Shown: positions 19,105 to 28,649, counted from the first letter of the stretch. The stretch is 64,000 nucleotides of DNA from Parashewanella hymeniacidonis (GCF_016900895.1 NZ_JAFEUN010000002.1:23340-87339), one strand, 5' to 3'. Program-made: numbers and translations. The notes: a model not told the origin generated them from the sequence alone.

Positions 19105-19140
19105 ACAGACACTCCATCGTTAAGCTTGAAATAGAGCTCT

Positions 19141-19338
19141 CTACAATTTACTTTGTAAAAAGACTTTGATTTTTCTAATATCGTATCGATCTTGTCCAAC
19201 GATTGTTATGTCTGGCTCTGGAAAATATCTGTGCTTTCTCCACCTCCAGAATGTGGTTCTATTAATTCCAAGCAACCTACACAGTTGATGACTGGTGAAC
19301 CAGACTTGTTTTGCTGCATCTGATAAATCTTCACTCAT
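19141..19338 (-). CDS. AlpA-like helix-turn-helix regulator
   Basis: 65 residues from the ATG at 19338, which has AAGGTG seven bases upstream; an in-frame GTG at 19347 is less likely. VWFTSHQLCRLLGINRTTFW followed by RWRKHRYFPEPD is the MerR/AlpA-type DNA-binding helix pair. It lies directly before the primase-xis-int genes. AlpA proteins switch on excision in P4-type elements, and the same job is inferred here. Confidence 0.8.
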   Translation of the reverse strand: MSEDLSDAAKQVWFTSHQLCRLLGINRTTFWRWRKHRYFPEPDITIVGQDRYDIRKIKVFLQSKL

Positions 19339-19362
19339 AAAAATCACCTTTTACAACTTAAT

Positions 19363-19372
19363 ACAAGTTAAA
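19363..19372. promoter_or_regulatory. Repressor half-site at the AlpA/primase/xis/int promoter
   Basis: ACAAGTTAAA lies 25-35 bases before the AlpA-like start codon, inside a TACAA...TTGTA region. The same ten bases form half of the perfect palindrome at 28390-28405 beside the repressor gene, suggesting that the repressor also controls this operon. Confidence 0.5.
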
Positions 19373-19443
19373 TTGTATTTATGATTTTTATATGAGTACA
19401 TGACACCGATTTGTTTGTAAAGTTAACTTTTACCAGAAACAGC

Positions 19444-19471
19444 TTCATTTCCGCAAAAGCGGGTGAAATCC
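19444..19471. repeat. Fragment of the dispersed palindromic repeat family
   Basis: TTTCCGCAAAAGCGGGTGAAA is a short palindrome resembling one half of the fuller copies at 51598-51680 and 54001-54117. It sits in the 400-base gap between the AlpA-like gene and the first permease. This gap also carries both promoters, and no other gene was seen in it. Confidence 0.45.
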
Positions 19472-19743
19472 TTGATTTACTGTAAAGAGAATGAGTTTGA
19501 GACAGCTCACGTTAAGGTTGTAGAAATTAGCCTTAGCACTAACAGTGAATAAGAGTAAGGCATTAAGGTTATTAGTGTTTTTTGTTTTTTAACATTGTAC
19601 ATTTTGTATAAAGCTGAATTAACTGGATATATTTCTGGTTTTGGCTTTATGGTATTTTCGCAAGCTATGTACTCCAAAAAACTCAATACAATATGCCGAA
19701 CTACTCAACTTGAAAGTGAAGTAATATCAATGAGCTTGCTATT

Positions 19744-21024
19744 GTGAAAACACGTAAATTCAAAATCACAGAACTCAAAGTCGTTGGTATCTCTGCGCTT
19801 GGTGGAGCATTAGAGTTTTACGATTTTATGATCTTTGCCTTTCTTGCAAATACAATTAGCCCGCAATTTTTCCCTGCAACAGAACATATAAACTCGCTAT
19901 TAGGATTGTTTGGTGCATTTACCGTGGGATATCTCGCTAGACCAATAGGTGGTTTGATATTTAGTCACTACGGTGATTTACGAGGAAGAAAGAACGCATT
20001 CTATTTTTCGATAATTTTAATGGCAATTCCGTCTTTACTGATTGCAATATTACCTAATTATCAACAGATTGGTGTTTTAGCCCCCGTTTTTTTAGTTTTA
20101 CTCAGAGTGGTACAAGGGATTGCAATGGGTGGGGAAATCCCCGGTGCAATCACTTTTACCTTTGAACATGTTGGCACGAACAAGCGTGGTAGGGCGATTG
20201 TATTAATCTTCTTTGCACTCAGCTTGGCTACCTTGTTTGGTCAAGGCATCATTGCTTTACTTCATCAAGTGCTAACAACAGAAGAATTTACCCAATGGGG
20301 TTGGCGAGTGGCGTTTCTTATCGGAGCTATATTAGGTGTGTTTGGCGCAAATTTACGGAAAAATTTGTCAGAGACTCCTTTATTCAAAACAACATCAGTT
20401 AAACAAGAAGAAGGGTACATTCCATCATTATTTCTAGTTAAGAACTATTTATTGCAGTTTATTCAAGCAGTATCGATTCTATGCTTGAGTGCTGTGAGTA
20501 TGTTTTTACTCTTTGTCTATATGCCGACATATCTGACGAATTTTAGAGTTAGCCATTCACTGACAACCTCACACATTCAATTGTTTAACACGGTAAATTT
20601 AGGTCTGTTTTCATTGTTCATGCTGTTATTTGGCTACCTTTCAGACTATTTGGGTAGAAAAAAGTTGGTTGTTATCGGTTCATTTTTGTTGTTAGTTTTA
20701 TCCTACCCATCATTTAATGCGTTGCTCAATGGATCACAATATGCGGTATTTTTGTCACTCATTATTCTTGGTGTTTCATTTTCATTAGTAGCATCGAGTT
20801 ATGGGGCAATGCTTGCCGAATTATTTCCCTCCAAAGTCCGATATACAGGCGTAGGGCTTACCTATAACGTTGCTATTGCTGCGCTTGGTGGAACCACCCC
20901 ACTCATTGCCACATATATTATAAAAATAACCAATAATCCTTTGATGCCAGCCTACTATTTGATGCTATTTGCTGGATTAAGTTTATTAGGGTCGCTCACG
21001 ATTAGGGCTAATAAACTTTATTAA
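19744..21024 (+). CDS. MFS transporter, metabolite:H+ symporter type
   Basis: 426 residues, 12 predicted membrane segments. GALEFYDFMIFAFLAN near the start, the loop motif GDLRGRKNAF and RVVQGIAMGGEIPGA are typical of the metabolite:H+ symporter branch (ProP, citrate and alpha-ketoglutarate carriers). The start is a GTG at 19744. It overlaps the stop of a five-codon ATG mini-ORF (19731-19748), which could couple translation. The substrate is unknown. It begins a rightward cargo group with a LysR regulator, a methyltransferase and a hydrolase. Confidence 0.85.
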   Translation: MKTRKFKITELKVVGISALGGALEFYDFMIFAFLANTISPQFFPATEHINSLLGLFGAFTVGYLARPIGGLIFSHYGDLRGRKNAFYFSIILMAIPSLLIAILPNYQQIGVLAPVFLVLLRVVQGIAMGGEIPGAITFTFEHVGTNKRGRAIVLIFFALSLATLFGQGIIALLHQVLTTEEFTQWGWRVAFLIGAILGVFGANLRKNLSETPLFKTTSVKQEEGYIPSLFLVKNYLLQFIQAVSILCLSAVSMFLLFVYMPTYLTNFRVSHSLTTSHIQLFNTVNLGLFSLFMLLFGYLSDYLGRKKLVVIGSFLLLVLSYPSFNALLNGSQYAVFLSLIILGVSFSLVASSYGAMLAELFPSKVRYTGVGLTYNVAIAALGGTTPLIATYIIKITNNPLMPAYYLMLFAGLSLLGSLTIRANKLY

Positions 21025-21072
21025 TGCGAGTAAGCTTTTCCCAATGCAATCGTCCCGCAGGTTGGAGTACCC

Positions 21073-21999
21073 ATGCTTCCAGTAAATGACATAATGCTTT
21101 TTGTTGATGTTGTTAAGTACAAAAGCTTTACGGCAGCAGCAGATAAAAATGAAAAGACAGCTGGCGCTGTGAGCAAACGTATTTCTCAGTTAGAGGCTTC
21201 ATTAGGAGTAAAGCTTTTAAAGAGAACAACGCGAACATTAGCTCTAACTGAGGCTGGTGAAATTCTTTACCGCCAATGCGCTAATATGCAGCTAGAGCTA
21301 AGCTCAGTTTGTGAGCAGGTTATAGATGTTCACAGTAACCCCAAAGGAAAGATAAAAATATCTGCATTACAAAATTTCAGTAATATAATTTTATCTGGCT
21401 TGTTGGAGAAGTTTTTACAAGAGTACAGCGATGTTGAAGTTGAGATAACACTTGATGGCGCACTTGGAGCACTGCCACCAATCGATGAATATGACATTGC
21501 TTTTAGATGTGGTCGATTAGAAGATTCTTCGGCTATATCAAGGTTAGTCCTTACTCATGATTATACAGTCTGTGCCAGTAAATCATATTTGCAACGTAAT
21601 GGAATACCAACAGACCTTAAAGATCTTTCAAAACACAATTGCTTAGACTGCCATCATGGCATTCAACCTGACGAAAGAGTTTGGACATTTTTTGACGGTA
21701 ATGAAGGGTACAATATCCCAGTAAAAACCAATATATTTACCAATAACGCTCTGTTCGTCAAACACCTTGCTTTGAGCGGAGTTTCTTTGATTTATGCGCC
21801 AACATTTATTGTTGCAGATGAAATTAACGCAGGTTTATTAGTGCCAGTTTTGAGCCAATACAAAACCATCACAAATTCAATTTACCTTATTCATCCTTAC
21901 GCAAACAAGAATTTACCCAAGCGAATGAGATGCTTTATTGATTTTATATTCGATAACTTAACAGTCCCATCAATACAGCTCGACAAGCCTGCTTTGTAA
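21073..21999 (+). CDS. LysR-family transcriptional regulator
   Basis: 308 residues. The N-terminal winged helix (FTAAADKNEKTAGAVSKRIS, QLEASLGVKLLKRTTRTLAL) and the C-terminal substrate-binding domain are standard for LysR proteins of the CrgA/AaeR-like group. It sits between the permease and the methyltransferase/hydrolase genes, all on one strand with short gaps, so it probably regulates them in response to the transported compound. Confidence 0.9.
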   Translation: MLPVNDIMLFVDVVKYKSFTAAADKNEKTAGAVSKRISQLEASLGVKLLKRTTRTLALTEAGEILYRQCANMQLELSSVCEQVIDVHSNPKGKIKISALQNFSNIILSGLLEKFLQEYSDVEVEITLDGALGALPPIDEYDIAFRCGRLEDSSAISRLVLTHDYTVCASKSYLQRNGIPTDLKDLSKHNCLDCHHGIQPDERVWTFFDGNEGYNIPVKTNIFTNNALFVKHLALSGVSLIYAPTFIVADEINAGLLVPVLSQYKTITNSIYLIHPYANKNLPKRMRCFIDFIFDNLTVPSIQLDKPAL

Positions 22000-22022
22000 C
22001 GAGTTACAGCGAGATAAATTCT

Positions 22023-22724
22023 ATGCCTTTTGTATTAGAACATGTGTTAATTTGGAGTCGTTCATTTGATGAATATCAAAGAATGTTCTCATTGAAAAAG
22101 GAAGATCTCAGTAAGAAGATTTTGGGTTGTGCTGACGGCGCATCATCATTCAATGTAACTGCTAAATCACAAGGGCTAGATGTAACATCTTGCGATCCTC
22201 TGTACAGACTACAACCTGATGCAATTGGTGAGAAAGTCAGCACTTCTTGCGAATTAATTTACCCCAAAATATTAAATTCTGTGAATGACTTTAACTGGGA
22301 TTACTTTAGCTCTCCACAAAAGCTTAAAACTCAAAGACTCAGCGCATCAAAAACCTTCTTGAATGACTATTCAACACAAAGAAACAGTGGAAAATACATT
22401 AATGCCAGTTTACCAAAACTGCCATTTGACGATAATAGCTTTGATATCGCATTATGCGGAAACTTCTTATTTTTATATTCTGAAATTTTATCGGCAGACT
22501 TTCACATCAATTCGATACTTGAATTGGTTCGAGTGGCAAAAGAGGTAAGAATCTTCCCACTTATTGGTAATGATAGACAAACACCAAAGCAGTTAAAGCT
22601 CGTCCTGAAAGCACTTGATGAGCTGCCCGTAAATTATAACATTGTTGAAGTTGATTATCACTTTACAAAAGGGGCTAATCAGATGTTAAAAATCAAAGAA
22701 ATTGAGAGTCACAGTGATGTTTAA
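22023..22724 (+). CDS. SAM-dependent methyltransferase-like protein
   Basis: 233 residues. A degenerate SAM motif I (ILGCADGASSFNVTAKSQGL) and motif II (VTSCDPLYRL), then LPFDDNSFDIALCGNFLFLY as the motif IV/V region, indicate a class I methyltransferase of the SAM/metabolite group rather than a DNA methylase (no NPPY). The substrate is unknown. It overlaps the hydrolase gene by eight bases, suggesting coupled expression. Confidence 0.72.
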   Translation: MPFVLEHVLIWSRSFDEYQRMFSLKKEDLSKKILGCADGASSFNVTAKSQGLDVTSCDPLYRLQPDAIGEKVSTSCELIYPKILNSVNDFNWDYFSSPQKLKTQRLSASKTFLNDYSTQRNSGKYINASLPKLPFDDNSFDIALCGNFLFLYSEILSADFHINSILELVRVAKEVRIFPLIGNDRQTPKQLKLVLKALDELPVNYNIVEVDYHFTKGANQMLKIKEIESHSDV

Positions 22725-23532
22725 AGAACATGAGGGAACCGGTATGCCATCGGAGATGCTTGATGAAAATACAGGCACAAATATTGTCTACTTGGAAAAC
22801 CATAATGCTAATACAGACATATGGCTAATTCATGGCTTTACCGAATGCAGTGATAGCTTAAAGGGAATATTTGATACATCAATAGCTAAACAATGCAATG
22901 TGTTCATCCCTGATCTTCCAGGATTCGGAAAAAGCCGTTTTGAAGAAAAATATTTCGACTTAAATAACATCGTTACACTGCTGGAACAATTGATTTCAGT
23001 CTATTCATCAGGGCGACCATTAATAATCCTTGGTCATTCTCTGGGAGCAACAATTGCGACCATTCTAACGGCAAAGCTAGATAATGTTGTTTTGTTCTTA
23101 AATGTAGAAGGAATGCTGGTTGAAGATGATCGTGATGCCCGATCACTAACAAAAGCTAGTGAATTTGATGATTCCGTGAAGTTTGTTGAATACATGTGTT
23201 CTCGATTAAAGACTGGAGCAGAGTCTAACGCTTTTGTGAAGCGCTATCTTGAAAATATTAAAAGGTCAGACCCCAATATCATTCATGATTGGGCTAAATC
23301 ATCTACTGAACTGTTGGCAGCTAATCACATTGATTTGCTATATAAAAGTTTGAAGTGTCAGAAGTTATATATTCATGGTGAGTACACGATGTCTAGGCTG
23401 GAGTTAGAGCATTTAAAAAAGGCTGAGTACGAGCGAGTAATAATTAAAGAAGCAGGACATTGGCCAATGTTGGAGCAGGCTGGCGAATTTTGGAAAATCA
23501 TTAGCGAAATATTATCCGAATATCATGGTTAA
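22717..23532 (+). CDS. Alpha/beta hydrolase
   Basis: 271 residues from the ATG at 22717 (an upstream in-frame ATG at 22702 is possible). The oxyanion region IWLIHGFTE, the nucleophile elbow ILGHSLGATIA and the terminal histidine EAGHWPM give a complete hydrolase triad together with an acid. It is probably an esterase or lactonase acting on the compound handled by the neighbouring permease and methyltransferase. The specificity cannot be read from the sequence. Confidence 0.82.
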   Translation: MFKEHEGTGMPSEMLDENTGTNIVYLENHNANTDIWLIHGFTECSDSLKGIFDTSIAKQCNVFIPDLPGFGKSRFEEKYFDLNNIVTLLEQLISVYSSGRPLIILGHSLGATIATILTAKLDNVVLFLNVEGMLVEDDRDARSLTKASEFDDSVKFVEYMCSRLKTGAESNAFVKRYLENIKRSDPNIIHDWAKSSTELLAANHIDLLYKSLKCQKLYIHGEYTMSRLELEHLKKAEYERVIIKEAGHWPMLEQAGEFWKIISEILSEYHG

Positions 23533-23789
23533 TTTACTGATTTATAGATTTTTTCCATTCCTAACCAGCGACTGCTGACTCGAATTTGGACAAAAACGAG
23601 TTTCAGTTTCAGTTAATAATCAATAGATTGCATTAGAAAAAGTATCTCTAAAACCAAATTATGAACATCAAATTACTGTGAGCCTCGACTAGCCCTAAAA
23701 ATTTAAATTTGGGCTTACAACAGAAATTCGTACAACGGCGGTTATGGTAAATAGGTTTGCGATAGCTCCCACTTAACGCGCTTATATTA

Positions 23790-24320
23790 TTAGCACTTCT
23801 TACTTTCAAAGCAGTTTAGCTTTTCGAAAAAGGCTAAAGAAACAGCCTGCGGGACAATAAATACACCTCGTTTACGCTTACCGTATACTTTTATTTGCCA
23901 ATTTTCATTTGCCATTTTAGCAAGATAATTCTTAGATATATCAAGACCAAAATGTTCAACTGTTGTAACCATCCCAGCTGCTGAGCCCACAACATTGTCG
24001 ACGTTGACAAAATTCAGAGAGTTACCATTTTGGTCGTTTGCTGAATGGTAAAAACCCCATTCTACATTTGTAGCAGTTACATATAATTGTATAAATTCCA
24101 AACGACCTTTTTTATAGTTAGCTCTATACATTAGTTTGACTGGAAATGTATCAGTAAATCCCTGACGACTTAAATACAATGGAGTTCTAATCCAAGTTGT
24201 TCCGTTAAACTTATCATGCTCAACTTCAATTTGACTTGAAGCATTTTCAACTGAAGTTGGTGCTGTTGCAACACAACCTGTAAGCAGAAAAAACACTGCA
24301 ACTAATTTTAAAAATCTCAT
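23790..24320 (-). CDS. Putative lipoprotein
   Basis: 176 residues with signal FLKLVAVFFLLTGC (lipobox LTGC). The rest is beta-rich with no recognised motif; the C-terminus has two cysteines (NCFESKKC). It is the last of three leftward small genes of unknown function. A 257-base gap without features separates it from the convergent hydrolase gene. Confidence 0.7.
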   Translation of the reverse strand: MRFLKLVAVFFLLTGCVATAPTSVENASSQIEVEHDKFNGTTWIRTPLYLSRQGFTDTFPVKLMYRANYKKGRLEFIQLYVTATNVEWGFYHSANDQNGNSLNFVNVDNVVGSAAGMVTTVEHFGLDISKNYLAKMANENWQIKVYGKRKRGVFIVPQAVSLAFFEKLNCFESKKC

Positions 24321-24341
24321 ATTACCCTTAATTGTTATGAG

Positions 24342-24662
24342 TTACTTGGCTACAATGTGTTTGTATTTATATCGAGTTACAAATACCATGAATAAACCAA
24401 CAATAAATAAAATAACACCAGGAGCCGCTTGAGCTATTTTAGACTCCGCACCTAAAAAATTAACATACCAATCAGATGAACCACTCACTCCTTGAATAAA
24501 GAGATATATTCCACCGATAATGGCTGAAAGCCCTAAGAATAACCCCATAGTTGAGTAAAAAAATTGATATTTAGCTAAGATCGCTTGAGTTTCTAGAGGT
24601 GTATTTTTGTTGATCTGTGAGCCATTAACTACAAAATTTTTATTATTAGAAGGTTTGGACAT
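24342..24662 (-). CDS. Small membrane protein
   Basis: 106 residues with two transmembrane helices (about 33-54 and 75-96) separated by a short extracytoplasmic loop. The N-terminus is polar and Asn-rich. It ends 22 bases before the lipoprotein gene and begins eight bases after the 67-residue gene, so the three form an operon. No family is recognised. Confidence 0.68.
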   Translation of the reverse strand: MSKPSNNKNFVVNGSQINKNTPLETQAILAKYQFFYSTMGLFLGLSAIIGGIYLFIQGVSGSSDWYVNFLGAESKIAQAAPGVILFIVGLFMVFVTRYKYKHIVAK

Positions 24663-24669
24663 TTATTAA

Positions 24670-24873
24670 TTAGTTCCTTTCTCGAGGTTTTCCGAATTCT
24701 GCTGTAATTTTATCTAAAATTGAATTGTCAGCATTAAAACTTAACTTGCCATCGTTAATAATTATTTCAGTTCTTGAAACTTCATCTTCAGTTAGAAATT
24801 CAGCAAGTTTAGCTTTGGTTGTACCTAATATTCCTGCTGATAAATCGAAACTTCCTGTTTTCTTGATCGGCAT
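24670..24873 (-). CDS. Small conserved-looking hypothetical protein
   Basis: 67 residues from the ATG at 24873, chosen because AAGGAGG lies five bases upstream; an earlier in-frame ATG at 24897 lacks such a site. The protein is acidic and soluble (TEDEVSRTEIIINDGKLSF). Function unknown. First gene of a three-gene leftward operon. Confidence 0.65.
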   Translation of the reverse strand: MPIKKTGSFDLSAGILGTTKAKLAEFLTEDEVSRTEIIINDGKLSFNADNSILDKITAEFGKPRERN

Positions 24874-24897
24874 GCGACCTCCTTGCTTGTAACTCAA

Positions 24898-25447
24898 AAC
24901 ATTTTAATCATGCTCATTGATACGGATTGACATTCAATCTAAGATTGCGCATAACTTATTATTTTAATATGTTTTATAACTTTAAAATAATACCTTGATT
25001 TTTGTATTGGTGTAAACACGCTTACGCATTATCCAAGGCCAGTAATTTCACGGCATTTACCATAACGTATCTTGTATGCACTTCAGAAAGTAACTTCAGG
25101 TTAAATCACCGCTAATGTCACAAAAGAATATATTATCTTGACGAAAGATGACTGGTTTAAGTCAGTTAACAAATGGTGATTTTCACTACATCAGCACTTG
25201 AAGCAAATTTATAGCACGAACCACTATAAAAGTTAATCATTAGGTCTGCTTTGTCATAAAATAGTCGTTCCAAAGAACATGACTTTTAACGAGTAAACAT
25301 TAGAAATAGTATTGTAGTGAGTGTTCGTTGCTGACTCATTTAGGGGCATTTACGAGTTAGCATTATTTGAAATATTTAAAAGAAGATGCCGCAGCATACT
25401 GATAAGAAAATAATTTTTAATTTTATCAATTTTGCAGATATTGAGTT
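24898..25447. other. 550-base intergenic stretch, no gene seen
   Basis: It lies between two leftward genes. It is AT-rich with no open frame of note on either strand and no repeat matching the dispersed family. The right end borders the stop of the second permease and the left end should hold the promoter of the small three-gene operon. Confidence 0.4.
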
Positions 25448-26713
25448 CTAAAAACAGTTTTTACAAGTGCTCTTTTTCCGTAAGAACAAAAATAAGTAAA
25501 AAAAGATCACTTGAATTAATACTGGTAATATAAAGCTGATTTTATAGCTTGTTGCTACAGAAAAGTACTGACTTGAGACAGTGACAATCAACCCAATCAG
25601 GTATTGAATTAAAAAAACTGAGGTAAATACTACAACATTCAATGCGGTGTTTGCTCTACCAGAATGTGTCTTTTGGAAGTGTTGAGTTAATACCGCATAC
25701 GACAAATTAAAGATTTGTGAGATCAAGCTTAATAAAATCCACCACACCCAATCATTACGACCATGAGCAATGATAATAACAAGTTCAATAACAATATAAA
25801 CGACAACCAACAAAGCCAGTATATTCTCCAGTGGCTTTTTATAATGCTTTGCTATTTTTGCGATATAGCCAGTTGATAAAAGACTCACTGTCATCGCAAT
25901 GGCCATCAAAACTAAGTAATTATCAATCGTGCTTTGCGGTTTGTTTGAAACAGCTTGTAGCCAGTTTTCAATCCATAAGCCGTGTACTGCCATGAAACTT
26001 GGTAAAACACTTGTGGTAATAAGTGCAATAGTCCAAAAGTACCTAGACTTAAATATGGTTGCAATGCCATTCAGCTGATCTGAAAAATTGGAGTTTACTG
26101 TCGCAGTTTTTGTTTCGGGAACAACTGCATAAATGATCAGTGCAGTAATAATTGCCAATAACCCAAAGCAAATGTTCAAATCTTGCCATCCAAACTGAGT
26201 TACCAGATACTCAGTTGGCGTTGCTGATAACAGTATTCCAATCCCGCCAAACGTCATCATTATTCCATTCAGCATTGGTATTTTCTCGCTTGGGAACCAC
26301 TGAACAATCATTTTAAATGCTGCCATTAATCCACCTGACATCCCTACACCAAGTAAAGCGTGGCCAATTGCTATCGTACCGATTTGATCACTCAACCCTG
26401 ATAACACCAGTCCAGAGCCGGCAATGAGAAATAGCAAAGACTGTATTCTTTTCGCACCATAATTATCGAGTAATGTGCCTAACGGTATTTGAAATAGAGC
26501 ATAAGCGAGAAAGTAAGTCGCATTTAATATCCCAAGTTCAGAGGGCGAAGCCTGCGTTAAACGTACCAGAGTCGGGACTAAAACAGCATTCATGGTTCTA
26601 AATAGACAACTTAGTATAAAGGCGGCGGCGAAAGGTAAAAAAACGATGGCAAAGGCTTTTTTGAAGGTGATGTTGTTCGGGTGTAGATCTACTTTGAAAT
26701 TCGATGTCGTCAC
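25448..26713 (-). CDS. MFS transporter
   Basis: 421 residues with 12 predicted transmembrane helices. The loop motif after helix 2 is GTLLDNYGAKRIQ (the G-x-x-x-D-x-x-G-x-K/R-R pattern), and GVGMSGGLMAAFKMIVQWFP follows in helix 4. No substrate-specific motif is recognised. The terminal tail FLRKKSTCKNCF is unusual in carrying two cysteines. It is transcribed alone. Confidence 0.85.
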   Translation of the reverse strand: MTTSNFKVDLHPNNITFKKAFAIVFLPFAAAFILSCLFRTMNAVLVPTLVRLTQASPSELGILNATYFLAYALFQIPLGTLLDNYGAKRIQSLLFLIAGSGLVLSGLSDQIGTIAIGHALLGVGMSGGLMAAFKMIVQWFPSEKIPMLNGIMMTFGGIGILLSATPTEYLVTQFGWQDLNICFGLLAIITALIIYAVVPETKTATVNSNFSDQLNGIATIFKSRYFWTIALITTSVLPSFMAVHGLWIENWLQAVSNKPQSTIDNYLVLMAIAMTVSLLSTGYIAKIAKHYKKPLENILALLVVVYIVIELVIIIAHGRNDWVWWILLSLISQIFNLSYAVLTQHFQKTHSGRANTALNVVVFTSVFLIQYLIGLIVTVSSQYFSVATSYKISFILPVLIQVIFFYLFLFLRKKSTCKNCF

Positions 26714-27029
26714 AACTATTACCTTGTTTTTGTTAAGAGTCTTATTCCTTTAATAGTCTTAATATTTGTTACAAATTTAACTAACATGAATTTAACGGCT
26801 TCATTGCTTAGTATGGATAACAAAGAAAATTCACCCCAGTAATCAAAAGATTATTAATGGTTTTTAGTACCTTTGCTTATGTGAAGCAGCTTAAAAGTTA
26901 GCATTCCAATTCGTCAAGCAACGGATAATGAATCTTTGTTTATGTTGAGATGGTCAAACAGTTTGATTTATAGATATTTTTTTAACGAATTACATTTTAG
27001 TCGAGATAATAGTCGCCATACTAGTGAAA

Positions 27030-27093
27030 ACAGGTATCCAGTGACTTTTAGGGAAAAAAGTCACTAGGCTCCTGCTTTCGCAAAAGTAACAGT
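27030..27093 (+). repeat. Dispersed palindromic repeat, partial copy
   Basis: GGTATCCAGTGACTTTT then AAAGTCACTAGGCTCCTGCTTTCGCA aligns with the inner part of the fuller copy at 51598-51680. Both outer arms have decayed. It lies in the 489-base gap 26714-27202, which otherwise shows only AT-rich DNA with the promoters of the two divergent genes. Confidence 0.6.
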
Positions 27094-27202
27094 CGAATAT
27101 ACCTTGCTGCATTATGGCGAGGTCATTCCTTGATTGAGATGCAGCGAATTAATAGGACAAATTGAATGGATTCGTTATTGAATTGAAATAACGAGGTGGT
27201 CT

Positions 27203-27718
27203 ATGACACAACTTATCCAGTTAAAACCATCAACCAGAAGCGTTTATGAAATGATAAACGGCTGGTTAGCAACACACCCAAGTTTTTCGCCTACATTCAC
27301 TCAGTTTTTAATCAAATCCCCAGAGGCAGAAATTCATCTTAAAACTTTTGCATATTACCTTTCTGATACCATTCGAATTTTCGATGTGCCACTATTTGAG
27401 GTTTGTTTAACTCAAGCAATTAAGCGTTATGAATGTTCAGATGGGCAAGGGGAGGAAGGTGAGTTTGACGGATTCTTTGAAGTCTTAACCTATATCGCCG
27501 CAGATCTATTACACAACATAAAGATTGAAGATCACCAAGGTTGTGAATGGCGAGTAATAGATGGCATTTACTTCACTGATTGGTTTGTACTTAACTCATC
27601 AAGAATAAAGCAGTTAGAGTCAAAACAGATAATAATTGAACCATTCTACTCTGAAAAGCAAACAGTTAGGCGTGCTCAGCAGATATTGAAGAATAAAATA
27701 TGTCTCACGATATGCTAA
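27203..27718 (+). CDS. Hypothetical protein
   Basis: 171 residues, acidic and soluble, rich in aromatic residues, with no membrane segments. GAGGTGG precedes the ATG. No family recognised. It is convergent with the repressor gene, with only eight bases between the two stops. Confidence 0.65.
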   Translation: MTQLIQLKPSTRSVYEMINGWLATHPSFSPTFTQFLIKSPEAEIHLKTFAYYLSDTIRIFDVPLFEVCLTQAIKRYECSDGQGEEGEFDGFFEVLTYIAADLLHNIKIEDHQGCEWRVIDGIYFTDWFVLNSSRIKQLESKQIIIEPFYSEKQTVRRAQQILKNKICLTIC

Positions 27719-27726
27719 CTGACAGA

Positions 27727-28362
27727 TCAATAGTATTCGTAAATTGCTTGTCTAACGACACCTAAAACTTCACCATTTTCAAATTTGATAAGAGGATAGT
27801 TTGGGTTAAAGGATTTTAAATAGGTTGCATCAGCTTCATCGACAATCTGTTTAAAGCAGGCCGAAGATGACGTTGGCAGTTTAGCAATCACTAAGTCACC
27901 GGACTCATATTCTGATGTAGACTCGACAATTAAGATGCATCCCTCAGATATGCAGCGATGACCTTGGCCTTCCATACTGTCACCACGAACCTTAATAGCA
28001 TATCCATCTTCACCAACATTAGTGCTTGATACTTCCCACCAAGCATCAATTAAATCATCAGTAATTTGCTCTTTGTTCTGTGGCCAGTTGATAGCTTGCT
28101 TGAATGTTAATAATGGCACATTACGAATAACTGCTTTGGATTTGAGATCTCTTGAATAAATGTCGCCAATACCTTCCATCAACCATTTCGGACTGATGTT
28201 TAACTCATTACAGATAGGCAGAAAGTAGCGAGAGTTTTTAGTAACGCCAGTGAGCATACGACTGATAGCTTGCTGTCTGATACCAACACTAACAGCAAGC
28301 TCAGACTGATTTACTCCTGCTTCTTTCATGACATAATCGAGCCGTTCTGCAAGTGTATCCAT
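27727..28362 (-). CDS. CI/LexA-type repressor (HTH plus S24 peptidase domain)
   Basis: 211 residues. The N-terminal Xre helix-turn-helix (QSELAVSVGIRQQAISRML) is followed by a self-cleaving S24 domain with the Ser nucleophile in VRGDSMEG and the partner Lys in the ACFKQ region, as in lambda CI and SXT SetR. It should hold the element quiet and be inactivated by RecA after DNA damage. A perfect 16-bp palindrome lies 28 bases before its start codon, consistent with autoregulation. Confidence 0.9.
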   Translation of the reverse strand: MDTLAERLDYVMKEAGVNQSELAVSVGIRQQAISRMLTGVTKNSRYFLPICNELNISPKWLMEGIGDIYSRDLKSKAVIRNVPLLTFKQAINWPQNKEQITDDLIDAWWEVSSTNVGEDGYAIKVRGDSMEGQGHRCISEGCILIVESTSEYESGDLVIAKLPTSSSACFKQIVDEADATYLKSFNPNYPLIKFENGEVLGVVRQAIYEYY

Positions 28363-28389
28363 AAAGAAATAGCCTTAAATCTATTATTA

Positions 28390-28405
28390 CTTTAACAAGT
28401 TAAAG
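28390..28405. promoter_or_regulatory. Perfect palindromic operator CTTTAAC-AA-GTTAAAG
   Basis: The 7-bp arms are perfectly inverted around AA, directly upstream of the repressor gene. Half of it (ACAAGTTAAA with an adjoining base) recurs before the AlpA-like gene. It is most likely bound by the repressor. Confidence 0.65.
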
Positions 28406-28649
28406 AGTAGGCGAAACTGATAAATACTCAAAAAATAGTAAAATTTAACTTCTGTACTCGTTTGTCGAGACAAATTATCACAATTCGTGATTTTTAACAC
28501 ATGAAAGATTCTTGCCATCGGTTTGAGACTGTTGATTTTAGCCGTATTTGGTGTGATTTATGATTTTTGATCTTAAACAGTAAAAGCACTGCTAAAAATG
28601 AAATACACCACTTAATTTACTAATGCAGGATTCGCAAGCTGGTGACAAC

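Noticed and set aside
22023..22724. Methyltransferase at 22023 as a DNA methylase of a restriction system.
   Set aside because: It lacks NPPY/DPPY-type motifs and lies with a hydrolase and permease, so a small-molecule substrate is more likely.
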